A DNA stretch of 64,000 bases from contig JAWHQI010000170.1 in assembly GCA_033032865.1 (NCBI GenBank), positions 3,717,001 to 3,781,000 of the forward strand, written 5' to 3'. The DNA comes from Dactylorhiza incarnata (lineage: Eukaryota; Streptophyta; Magnoliopsida; Asparagales; Orchidaceae). Positions within the stretch are counted from its first letter, which is position 1. Each line of letters begins with the position of its first letter. Under the pieces are notes generated by a model. The model saw nothing but the letters and a program-made list of their open reading frames with translations. It was not told the origin of the DNA and made no database searches. The position numbers and the translations under genes were made by a program. Shown piece by piece: positions 46,085-55,554 of this stretch.

Positions 46085-47998
46085 ATGGGTGTCGATGCCG
46101 AAGGAAGGGGCAAGTGTGCCAGCGCATTCGTCAATCATGTGTTCGATTCTTGCGACCTCTCCGAAGAGGCCTACTTGACGGCGGTTGCTGACTACGTCCC
46201 CGTGGGGTTCGAGGGGCGAAAGCCCAGGCCTGAGGAGTGCCTGAACTCTATCTCGCCTTGTGCTCTCGCGATCCCGCTAGAGCACTTCGAGGTGGGCTTT
46301 CGCCTCCCCATCTGGCCGGAGTTGCGCCAGACTTTCAGGTACTATGGGGTCGTGCCCGCCCAGCTCAACCCCAACTCCATAGCCATGCTGGTCGGGTACG
46401 CGAGCTACTTGCGAGAAGAAGGGATCGAGTTCTCGCTGCCTGTCTTCCGCAAACTCTACACCTTCCGCTGCACCGGCGGCATCTCCTTCTTCTCGGGTTT
46501 AAGCCCTCTCAAACACTACGGGCTCCCGAACAAGAACCACGAATGGGTTCGCCGCTTCATCTTCGTCAGCGGGAGCCTAGGTAACACCCTTCTCGCCCCG
46601 GTGCAGGAGGAGGAGTCGACCTTCCGCCCCCCGACCCTAGGGGGGCATGAGGCGAAACTCCATCAATACATTCTTCAGTACGGGATGGACCTTGTCTATC
46701 TCCGGCGAAACGTCAACACGCTCCCGTTCATTCCGCAGGGCGAGGGTAAGATTCCAAGACTTTTGAATGCATTTTGGTTGTGATTCTTACTCCATTCGCC
46801 TAAACCACTCGCAATATCATGCAGGTGTGCGTAATCTTCCCGTTCATCCGCCTCGCCCTCCTGGGTTTTGCCTACCTCTCGCGCAAGCCGCCGCGGATGC
46901 TTGCCGGGAGGAGCCGTCCTCTTCCAAACCTAGTAGCCGGAAGCGAAAGTCGGCGAAGGCTTCTTCCCCTCCTCCCTCGAAGTCGCCCTGTCCTCCCGCG
47001 GCGAAGGGCAAGGGGGTTCTGGGCGAATCCTCTGGGGCGGGTGCTCCACCCTCAACCCTGGGGACCGACGCGCCTGGCGCGAATGCTCCTCCGGACAAAT
47101 TGGCGATGCCGCCGCCTCCGTTGCCCCGGGACCATCGTAACTTTGCGAACGGCGAGAGGTACGTGGACCCTTCCGGGGCTCCTTTGCTGAAGTGGGACAG
47201 GAATGCGAACAGGGTTTCGCTATCCACTCTCCATCCCTCTTGGGTGGAGACCAACATTGCTAGCGGCGAGGCCTTTGCCCTGGCGTATGCCCTTTATGGC
47301 CGGGAGGACGCCGAGGTCTTCGATTTGGAGAAGACTCAGGTTCTCGCCCACGAAGCCGCCCGGGCTATGCTGCGCGCTCTCGAGCTCTCGCATATGTCCT
47401 CTCGCCGAAGCCTTGAGGTCTCGCGGAACCTGGCCAAGGTCGAGGAGACCAGGGCTCTTCTATCCCAGGAGGTGAGTGATCTCAGGGAAAGACTGAAGAC
47501 CGCGGAAGCTCTTCTCGCCAACCGCCCGGTTGTAGAGGTACATTTACTTTTACTCCCGCGAATGGTTATCACTGACCATCCCATATTCCTCTCATCATGA
47601 TCACTTTATTTTTTCAGGATGCTACAAGTGCTGGGATGCTCCGAGCGCGGGTGGCCGACCTCGAGGAGAAAGTCCGTCTCGCCCAGGCCGAGACCCAGCT
47701 ACTGCGAGAAGCTGGAATGACAGCACTCGCCCCGGGTGATGGGGGGCACTTTTACCCCCATCACGAGCTGGAGCAGCTGCTTCAGGAGAATGCGCAACGC
47801 GCCGTCAAGCACTCGTTGCAGGTGCTGCGGCGGGCTGGGTATTTGAAGCCGGAGGCCGAATGCCTCACCACTCGCCAAGTAGTCCCGGAGCTTTACATTC
47901 CGATTCCTTTCCCGGAGGACGACGGCGTCGCGCCGCGAGAAGATGCCCCCGACCAGGATGAGAGCGAAGATTCTTCGGAGGAGTCTGGTGACCCTTGA
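46085..47998 (+). CDS. Tat-3 antisense gene B, PF04195-like, three exons, open
   Basis: Exons 46085-46745, 46825-47537 and 47618-47998, all with GT-AG ends, give 584 residues without a stop. Residues about 60-160 resemble the 'putative gypsy-type transposon' domain (PF04195-like, by eye): LEHFEVGFRLPIW, YYGVVPAQLNPN and a YLREEGIEFSLPVF block. Then come a Ser/Lys/Pro-rich basic linker (nuclear-signal-like), a conserved ALYGREDAEVF segment, a coiled coil spanning exons 2 and 3, and an acidic tail. Tat-1 and Tat-2 carry homologous exons, the first partial and the second broken. Start choice: first ATG after the TATA box, in frame with the domain. The role is unknown; a regulator of the element or a gag-like accessory protein are possible. 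Confidence 0.75.
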
Positions 47999-48438
47999 GG
48001 GGGGCCCTCTGTATTTCCCCCCCCCCCCTTTTTTCTGTTTTCACCTTTTCTTTTTTCTGATGTAACCATGAATTGGACGAATGCCCCTAAAAGATATATC
48101 TATGGTTTACAATTCTTATGCTATCTCAATTTCTGCGTAATCTCAGTTTTTATGTTATCTCAAACTTTATTATCATTCGCTGCAACGTCTCGCTAGGCTT
48201 ACCAGGACGTTAGGTCGTAGAGTAACCGCCCCGGCCACCCAGCGAGTGTTCGAAGATGACTTAGGTGTGTTGCCCCTCTTCGACTTCCCGCTACCCGAAA
48301 CACTCGCGTACCCTCACCATTCGCTCGGACTGGGATTTCGCCCGGGCAGTCAGGAAGAGAGGTAGGATTATCATTCGCTTGGGTGGTCCCTGCGAATGCT
48401 CCTGGATCCACCTTAGAGAATTCGGATCCTGCTACCAA
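47999..48438. other. Spacer after Tat-3 antisense gene B
   Basis: A C9-T6 patch at 48019-48034 and AT-rich DNA suited to transcript ends. No gene is seen. Confidence 0.55.
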
Positions 48439-49985
48439 GTGGACCCTCCAACCTGCCAGCTGGATGAGAGCCCGGACAGCGGGTCTGCTCGGGGCCATTT
48501 TCTCATCACCTTGGACCCTGCCACCGAGTGAGCCTTCGGACCTGCCGGCTAGATGAGAGCCTGGACAGCGGGTCTGCTCGGGGCCAACCTCTGGAACATA
48601 GAACCTGCCACCGAGTGAGCCTTCGGACCTGCCAGCTAGATGAGAGCCTGGACAGCGGGTCTGCTCGGGGCCAACCTCTGGAACATAGAACCTGCCACCG
48701 AGTGAGCCTTCGGACCTGCCAGCTAGATGAGAGCCTGGACAGCGGGTCTGCTCGGGGCCAACCTCTGGAACATAGAACCTGCCACCGAGTGAGCCTTCGG
48801 ACCTGCCAGCTAGATGAGAGCCTGGACAGCGGGTCTGCTCGGGGCCAACCTCTGGAACATAGAACCTGCCACCGAGTGAGCCTTCGGACCTGCCAGCTAG
48901 ATGAGAGCCTGGACAGCGGGTCTGCTCGGGGCCAACCTCCGGAATATAGAACCTGCCACCGAGTGAGCCTTCGGACCTGCCAGCTAGATGAGAGCCTGGA
49001 CAGCGGGTCTGCTCGGGGCCAACCTCTGGAACATAGAACCTGCCACCGAGTGAGCCTTCGGACCTGCCAGCTAGATGAGAGCCTGGACAGCGGGTCTGCT
49101 CGGGGCCAACCTCTGGAACATAGAACCTGCCACCGAGTGAGCCTTCGGACCTGCCAGCTAGATGAGAGCCTGGACAGCGGGTCTGCTCGGGGCCAACCTC
49201 TGGAACATAGAACCTGCCACCGAGTGAGCCTTCGGACCTGCCAGCTAGATGAGAGCCTGGACAGCGGGTCTGCTCGGGGCCAACCTCTGGAACATAGAAC
49301 CTGCCACCGAGTGAGCCTTCGGACCTGCCAGCTAGATGAGAGCCTGGACAGCGGGTCTGCTCGGGGCCAACCTCTGGAACATAGAACCTGCCACCGAGTG
49401 AGCCTTCGGACCTGCCAGCTAGAGGAGAGCCTGGACAGCGGGTCTGCTCGGGGCCAACCTTTGGAACATAGAACCTGCCACCGAGTGAGCCTTCGGACCT
49501 GCCAGCTAGATGAGAGCCTGGACAGCGGGTCTGCTCGGGGCCAACCTCTGGAACATAGAACCTGCCACCGAGTGAGCCTTCGGACCTGCCAGCTAGATGA
49601 GAGCCTGGACAGCGGGTCTGCTCGGGGCCAACCTCCGGAATATAGAACCTGCCACCGAGTGAGCCTTCGGACCTGCCAGCTAGATGAGAGCCTGGACAGC
49701 GGGTCTGCTCGGGGCCAACCTCCGGAATATAGAACCTGCCACCGAGTGAGCCTTCGGACCTGCCAGCTAGATGAGAGCCTGGACAGCGGGTCTGCTCGGG
49801 GCCAACCTCCGGAATATAGAACCTGCCACCGAGTGAGCCTTCGGACCTGCCAGCTAGATGAGAGCCTGGACAGCGGGTCTGCTCGGGGCCAACCTCCGGA
49901 ATATAGAACCTGTCACCGAGTGAGCCTTCGGACCTGCCAGCTAGATGAGAGCCTGGACAGCGGGTCTGCTCGGGGCCAACCTCTT
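48439..49985. repeat. 87-bp tandem array in Tat-3, about 18 units
   Basis: One diverged unit (48439-48527) is followed by 16 nearly identical 87-bp units and a partial one. The unit holds GAGCCTTCGGACCTGCC, GGACAGCGGGTCTGCTCGGG and GAACCTGCCACCGAGT. Two variants alternate: CTCTGGAACATAG, and CTCCGGAATATAG in the fifth unit and in the last block (about 49635-49915). 87 is 29 codons, so long open frames appear on both strands; these are by-products of the period. The array separates the stop of pol (50083) from the end of antisense gene B (47998). Confidence 0.95.
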
Positions 49986-50082
49986 GAGCATCCAGGGTCT
50001 CCCCTGCGAGCTGCAGCATCATTTTCATTCACATAGTTTAGACAAAATGCTTTTATTCAAAAAACATCATTATTACATGGTA

Positions 50083-53000
50083 CTAAGGATAAAAGCGTTT
50101 AAGGTCGTCGCCACTCCATGTGTGGCTGAGGAGCTGGCCCTCCGCATTCTGAAGGCGATACCCCCCAGACTTTAGTGCTTCTTCCACGACATAGGGGCCT
50201 TCCCAGTTGGGGTTAAGCTTTCCCACCGCGGCGGATCTCCCAGCCGCGTCGACCTTCTTGAGTACTAGATCCCCCTTCTCGAACTGTTTGATCCTGACGT
50301 GCCTGTCAAAATACTTGGCCATCCGCCGCTTGACCTCCTCTTGATGGATGGCTGCTCGATTCCGAGCTTCTTCGATGAGGTCGAGGGAGAGCCGCAACTC
50401 CTCCTCGTTCTCGGCTCTCCAATCTTCCTCTCCATTTGTGGCGACCGTGACCCGTGGTGTTGTAATCTCGAACTCTATGGGGATGACCGCCTCGCAGCCG
50501 TGAGAGAGCCTGAAAGGGGTCTCTCCCGTGGCGGTGTTGGGGGTGGTTCTTAAAGCCCATAGGACCGAGGGGAGCTGTTCCACCCAATTGCCTTTGAGAT
50601 TTTCCACCTTTTTCTTGAGCAAGTTGACGATGACTTTGTTCGCTGCCTCTACCTGCCCGTTGCTCCTGGGATGGTGGACGGACGCAAACCTAAGGTCTAT
50701 TCCCAGCTGGCCACAGAAGCTGATGAATTCCTCGCTTGCGAACTGTGGTCCATTATCCGTGACTATGGCCTGCGGAAGCCCATGTCGACAAATGATTTCC
50801 CCCCATACGAAGTTGCGGATTACCTGGGAGGTGACCATAGCCAACGCCTTGACCTCCAGCCACTTTGTGAAGTAGTCAATCATGACTAGGAGAAACCTCC
50901 TCTGCCCGCTGGCCTGGGGGAAGGGTCCTACCAGATCCATTCCCCATATGGCGAATGGCCAGGGCGCCGTGATACTCTTCAGCCTCTGAGCTGGCACGAG
51001 CTGAAGCGGGGCGAACATTTGACACTTCTGGCATCTCTTTGCGAAGGCTGCTGCGTCTTTGCTTAGGGTTGGCCAGAAGTACCCCTGCCTCACGATTCTT
51101 GCCTCCAACATCCTGCTCCCCGAGTGGCTGCCGCACTCGCCGGAGTGGACTTCCTCCAAGATCCTTGGGACCTCTTCCTCCGAGATGCATCGGGCCAGGA
51201 GGCCCGAGAGGGTCTTCCGATACAAGTCGCCCTCATGGAGCACATAGTAGGCAGACTTATACCGGAAGCGCCTCTGGTCCGGAACTTCTTTCGGAAATTT
51301 TCCCGTTGCAAGGAAGGTGACGAAAGGATCCTTCCAGGAGGGCCGTTGTTCTACTTCCATGAGCTCTCCCTCTTCAATCGAAGGACGGAATAGGTCCGTC
51401 AGGGTCCCTCCGGCTCGAGGACCAGATTTTGCCAACCGATCTGCAGGAGTGCTCTCCTCTCGTGGGACATGCTGAATGGAGAAAGTTTTGAACGTCCCCA
51501 CGAGACCTTTGACTTTTGCTAAATACTTCACGAGCACAGGTTCCCTTGTTTCGAACTCTCCCCTTATCTGAGAAGCTATTATCATGGAATCTGTGAGGAC
51601 CTCCACGTCATGGACCCCGAGCTCCCGGGCCAACCGTAGGCCGGCGATTACAGCCTCATACTCTGCCTGGTTGTTGGTGATTGGAAAGTGTATCACTAGT
51701 GTCTGCTCTATCTTTGCTCCGTGGGGACTCTCCAGCACTACCCCTCCTCCAAGAGAATTCTTGCCCGAAGCTCCGTCCACCAGTAGCTTCCACGGAATGT
51801 GATGAGGGGCTCCGTCTTCCTTCATCTCGGCCACGAAATCTGTCATGAAATCAGCTACCACCTGCGCCTTCATAGATAATCGGGGGACAAAGGTAATGTC
51901 GAATTCACTTAGCTCGATCGACCATTTTGCGAGTCTTCCCGAGTGCTCCACTCCTTCGAAGATCTGGCGGAGTGGGTGGTCCGTCACTACTTGGATTGAA
52001 TGGGCCTGGAAGTATGGCCTGAGCTTCCTGGCTGCGATGACCAGGGCAAAGGCCAACTTTTCTAAAATTGGGTACCTGAGCTCCGCTTCCCTCAGGACCC
52101 TGCTTACGTAGTAGACTGGTAGCTGCTTCTTTCTTTCCTCTTGAACCAGGACGGAGCTTACGGCCTCCGTCCCGACCCCGAGATATAAATGTAGAACCTC
52201 CCCCTCTTTGGGACTTTGCAGTAGCGGAGCCTTGGTGAGTTGGCTCTTCAAGGCCTGAAAGGCTTCCTCGCATTCTCTCGTCCATTCAAACTTCCGATTG
52301 CCTCGTAGCGCTTTGAAGAAGGGGGAGCATTTTTCCCCTGCCCGGGAGAGAAACCTGTTCAGCCCGGCGAGTCTTCCGGTCAAGCGCTGAACTTCCTTGG
52401 CGTTCCGTGGCGACCCCAGCTCCATTATAGCCCTAACCTTGTCCGGGTTAGGTTCTACCTCCCAGGGGGTGAGAAGGTGCCCGAGGAACTTCCCTTTGCT
52501 GGCCCCGAACACACACTTCAGGGGGTTCAGGCGCATCTTGTACTTGCGTAGGGTGGCGAAGGTCTCCTCGAGGTCCTGGATGTGAGAGCTCACGCACTTG
52601 CTTTTTATCATAAGGTCATCCACGTAGACCTCCAGGTTCCTTCCCCTTTGTTTCTTGAATACCCGATCCATCATCTTCTGGTAGGTTGCTCCTGCATTTT
52701 TCAGCCCGAAGGGCATCATCTTATAGCAGTAGCATCCCTCCCTGGTGATGAACGAGACATCTTTGACGTCTGGTGGGTGCATTCTTATTTGGTGATAACC
52801 TGAAAAAGCATCCAAAAAACTCATCACAGAAAAACCGACGGCTGAGTCAACCAGCGCGTCGATCCGAGGCAAGGGATAACAATCCTTAGGACAGGCCTTA
52901 TTTAACAATGAAAAGTCCACACACATACGCCAGCGGCCATCGACCTTTTTTACCATTACGACATTGGAGACCCAGCCTGGATACTGGATCTCCGTTACAA

Positions 53001-54111
53001 AACCTGCCTCGAGGAGTTTCGTCACCTCCTCGCGGATTGGTCCTTCGAGCTTGTCAGCTATAGCCCTTCTCTTCTGCCGGATGGGGCGGGCTTCTGGATC
53101 GAGGTTGAGACGATGGCAAGCCACGTCCGCCTCGATGCCTGGCATGTCCGCTGCGCTCCACGCGAAGATGTCCATGTTCTTCTGGATGCACTCCAGCATC
53201 CTTCTCTGGTCCTCCGGGCCGAGGCCCCCGCTGATCCGTACCTTCTCCACCTTTCCTGCCTGGGTGGTAACCTCCATCTCTATCACCTCTTCTGCCGCCT
53301 CGAGCCGGGCTGGCTCTTCCCACTGGCCCTTTGCTTCTCTCCCCTCCTCCCGGGCCTTTTTTACCGCAGCTCCTTCCGCCTTCCTCGGCTCGACCTCCTG
53401 CTCCTCATGAGCGACCTCCATCAACTCCTCTCGGGCATCGCCCTCTCCCCCTACTTCTCCCTTCTCCACTTCCTCTCCTGGCCCCTCTGGCCTCACCATC
53501 TCTTCATCCATCTTTTCGGCATCCGCCATCCATGAAATGGTGTTGACGGCAGTCACGTAGCACTGCCTCGCCACCTTAGCGTCTCCTCGGACGCGGATCT
53601 GGACTCCTCCACTATGGAGCTTTAAGCACTGATGGTACGATGAGGGTACGCACCGGAAGGCGCTGATGAGGGGTCGGCTGAAGATGGCGTTGTAGCTGCT
53701 CGGAGCGTCAACGATGACGAACCGACAGTTCCTGGGGACCCCTCCCAACGTCACTTGGAGACCTACGCCACCCTCGACCTCCTTCCGCTCTCCCGAGAAA
53801 CCAAACAGTGGTCCGTCGGAGGCCTGCACTCTCTTCTTCTCTACCTCCATCGCGTCGAAAGCTTTTTTGAAAATCACATTCACCGAGCTCCCGTTGTCCA
53901 CCAGGATCCGAGAGACCGTGAAGTTTTCTATTGCCGTCTGGATCACCAGGGCGTCGCAGAATGGGTCTTCGTAGTCTGGCATATCCTCTGAGGAGAAGGT
54001 GAGCTTCTCGGAGGGGGGTGGGGTCTGGGAAGTTGACGCGACGTCCCTTCGGAACATGGCCTGGAAGCTCCTCTTGCGAGAGGCCTCTATCCCAACCCCA
54101 CCGTGAATCAC
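50083..54111 (-). CDS. pol: Tat-3 pol: protease, RT, two RNase H, integrase; open
   Basis: An open frame of 1342 residues. Protease box VDNGSSVNVIF (71-81). Reverse transcriptase about 355-560 with YVDD at 496-499. First RNase H about 600-720, where the usual catalytic Asp region reads LYLGVG, so it is probably inactive. Second RNase H about 775-895 with Asp779, Glu in NNQAEYEA, Asp841 and Asp891. Integrase: zinc His989/His996/Cys1027/Cys1030, then Asp1059, Asp1119 and Glu1155 (DD35E spacing). It ends FYP then TAG. The frame opens with GTG at 54109-54111 and overlaps the gag TGA by four bases (GTGA on the minus strand). Because no ATG stands there, expression more likely needs a frameshift, or a G is missing from the run at 54119-54124. 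Confidence 0.93.
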   Translation of the reverse strand: MIHGGVGIEASRKRSFQAMFRRDVASTSQTPPPSEKLTFSSEDMPDYEDPFCDALVIQTAIENFTVSRILVDNGSSVNVIFKKAFDAMEVEKKRVQASDGPLFGFSGERKEVEGGVGLQVTLGGVPRNCRFVIVDAPSSYNAIFSRPLISAFRCVPSSYHQCLKLHSGGVQIRVRGDAKVARQCYVTAVNTISWMADAEKMDEEMVRPEGPGEEVEKGEVGGEGDAREELMEVAHEEQEVEPRKAEGAAVKKAREEGREAKGQWEEPARLEAAEEVIEMEVTTQAGKVEKVRISGGLGPEDQRRMLECIQKNMDIFAWSAADMPGIEADVACHRLNLDPEARPIRQKRRAIADKLEGPIREEVTKLLEAGFVTEIQYPGWVSNVVMVKKVDGRWRMCVDFSLLNKACPKDCYPLPRIDALVDSAVGFSVMSFLDAFSGYHQIRMHPPDVKDVSFITREGCYCYKMMPFGLKNAGATYQKMMDRVFKKQRGRNLEVYVDDLMIKSKCVSSHIQDLEETFATLRKYKMRLNPLKCVFGASKGKFLGHLLTPWEVEPNPDKVRAIMELGSPRNAKEVQRLTGRLAGLNRFLSRAGEKCSPFFKALRGNRKFEWTRECEEAFQALKSQLTKAPLLQSPKEGEVLHLYLGVGTEAVSSVLVQEERKKQLPVYYVSRVLREAELRYPILEKLAFALVIAARKLRPYFQAHSIQVVTDHPLRQIFEGVEHSGRLAKWSIELSEFDITFVPRLSMKAQVVADFMTDFVAEMKEDGAPHHIPWKLLVDGASGKNSLGGGVVLESPHGAKIEQTLVIHFPITNNQAEYEAVIAGLRLARELGVHDVEVLTDSMIIASQIRGEFETREPVLVKYLAKVKGLVGTFKTFSIQHVPREESTPADRLAKSGPRAGGTLTDLFRPSIEEGELMEVEQRPSWKDPFVTFLATGKFPKEVPDQRRFRYKSAYYVLHEGDLYRKTLSGLLARCISEEEVPRILEEVHSGECGSHSGSRMLEARIVRQGYFWPTLSKDAAAFAKRCQKCQMFAPLQLVPAQRLKSITAPWPFAIWGMDLVGPFPQASGQRRFLLVMIDYFTKWLEVKALAMVTSQVIRNFVWGEIICRHGLPQAIVTDNGPQFASEEFISFCGQLGIDLRFASVHHPRSNGQVEAANKVIVNLLKKKVENLKGNWVEQLPSVLWALRTTPNTATGETPFRLSHGCEAVIPIEFEITTPRVTVATNGEEDWRAENEEELRLSLDLIEEARNRAAIHQEEVKRRMAKYFDRHVRIKQFEKGDLVLKKVDAAGRSAAVGKLNPNWEGPYVVEEALKSGGYRLQNAEGQLLSHTWSGDDLKRFYP

Positions 54112-55496
54112 CCCGATTCCCCCCTGGTTCCTGTATCTGCCCTATCCTCACACCGGTCCTCTTCTGCCTCTGGAAGCACTTCCTCAATTCTGGCATGCGG
54201 CCGCCGTGGCCGTCCTCTTTCCCTCATTTCCAAGAACTCTGGGCAGGTGGCGATCGCGTGACCTTCTTCCTGATGGAAGTCACAGTAAGGCAACGCCACC
54301 CTGTCTTCTCTTCCAGCTCTTCCTCTTCCTCCTCTCGCTCCTCTACCTCTTCTCCCTCGGCCTATCGCCATGGCTTGCTCCCTTGGGGGGTGAGGGGGTC
54401 TGGGACCCTGCCTCCACCCCTGATTCACTCCTCCTGCCTCCCTTCCTTGGTACCTTTCATCCTGACCTCGCGGTGGTCCTTCCTGGTTCCTCCAGCCCAA
54501 CCTGTTGTTGGGTTCTTGGTTCCTCCAAACCCGAGGTGGTCTTTCGAACCCCTGGCCCCTGGGCTCCTCTCGCCTTCTTCCTTCTGGCTGCCTCGCCTCG
54601 GGCTCGCTCATCTTGGCCAACCTTTTATAGAATTCGGGGTTGGCCGCCTCCCCTTCGATCTCCTCCGCGGCTCTCTCCATCAACTCCTCGAAGGATACGG
54701 GAGGTCTTCTCTTCAGGTCCATCTTGAAGAACCCCTCTCGCAGCCCTACGATGAATGCCATCTGGAGGGCGAATCCCGGCACCTCCTGCACTAGGTGTAT
54801 CTCCTCCTGGAACCTGTCCACGTACTTAGCCAGGGATTCTCCCTCCCTCTGCCGGATCTTGAAGAGAGCCTCCGCGTCCTTCTTCCTCTTCTTTGACGTC
54901 GAGAAACGTAGTCGGAAGCTTCGGCGCAGATCATCGAACGCATAGATGGAACCTGTGGGAAGTTGGTGGAACCAGTCCCTTGCTTTTTCCTTCAGGGTGG
55001 TCGCGAAGAGTCGGCATTGGAAAGAATCTGACATGGGAAGGATTGAAGTCATGTCCTCGAACCACTGCAGGTGCACAACTGGGTCCTCCTTGCCGGTGTA
55101 GTAGGACATCTCCGGCCCACGAAACCCTTCTGGCACTGGGGCTGAGAGGATCATCTCGCAAAAGGGGCTCCCTTCCCCTGCTCGGCGAGTGGTCCTCTCG
55201 CGCGGGACCAACTCACACACCTCGGCACTCGCCGGACTGCTGAACAACTGCCGTCCGGGGAGGTCTCGCGCACTGCCTTCTGCTGGCACCTCCTTTCCCG
55301 GTCGCTGCCCCGGGGCGTTCTCGCCAATCTGCAAAGGCGGGACCACTGGAACCACCGGGGTCTCGCACTCGGTCCTCGCCGCGAGAACCGTCTGCAGGAC
55401 CTCTCGCTTGAACTTCTCAAACATCTCCAGCCACTCGCCCGCCGCGGGTGGCTGCGAGTGACCTGAGTCAGAACCATTTCCTCCATCTCCTGTCAT
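54108..55496 (-). CDS. gag: Tat-3 gag, open
   Basis: The frame runs from the ATG at 55494-55496 (MTGDGGNGS) to TGA at 54108-54110. An upstream GTG in frame is unlikely to be used in a plant. The N-terminal part has a short amphipathic block (EWLEMFEKFKREVLQ); the gag domain has APVPEGFRGP, HLQWFEDM and ARDWFHQLP; then comes an Arg/Gly/Gln-rich stretch. The zinc-finger-like CX2HX4HX4C site (CDFHQEEGHAIATC) stands near residue 400. It forms the particle that packages element RNA. One extra base in the G run near the end would fuse it to pol, as in Tat-1. Confidence 0.92.
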   Translation of the reverse strand: MTGDGGNGSDSGHSQPPAAGEWLEMFEKFKREVLQTVLAARTECETPVVPVVPPLQIGENAPGQRPGKEVPAEGSARDLPGRQLFSSPASAEVCELVPRERTTRRAGEGSPFCEMILSAPVPEGFRGPEMSYYTGKEDPVVHLQWFEDMTSILPMSDSFQCRLFATTLKEKARDWFHQLPTGSIYAFDDLRRSFRLRFSTSKKRKKDAEALFKIRQREGESLAKYVDRFQEEIHLVQEVPGFALQMAFIVGLREGFFKMDLKRRPPVSFEELMERAAEEIEGEAANPEFYKRLAKMSEPEARQPEGRRREEPRGQGFERPPRVWRNQEPNNRLGWRNQEGPPRGQDERYQGREAGGVNQGWRQGPRPPHPPREQAMAIGRGRRGRGARGGRGRAGREDRVALPYCDFHQEEGHAIATCPEFLEMRERGRPRRPHARIEEVLPEAEEDRCEDRADTGTRGESG

Positions 55497-55533
55497 CGAG
55501 ACCAGCTTGGGATTTTCTTTCACCGGCTACGGT

Positions 55534-55550
55534 CCACGCTCACCGCACCA
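55534..55550 (-). other. Tat-3 primer-binding site
   Basis: TGGTGCGGTGAGCGTGG on the minus strand, four bases from the 5' LTR. Unassigned tRNA, shared with Tat-1 and Tat-2. Confidence 0.75.
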
Positions 55551-55554
55551 AAAA

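Noticed and set aside
48439..49985. CRISPR-like array
   Set aside because: Units are head-to-tail with no unique spacers, and the setting is a plant retrotransposon.
48199..50036. Open frames of 609 and 502 residues on opposite strands across the 87-bp array
   Set aside because: The period is an exact multiple of three and the unit lacks stops in those frames, so long frames arise automatically; no start, domain or counterpart in the other Tat copies supports them.
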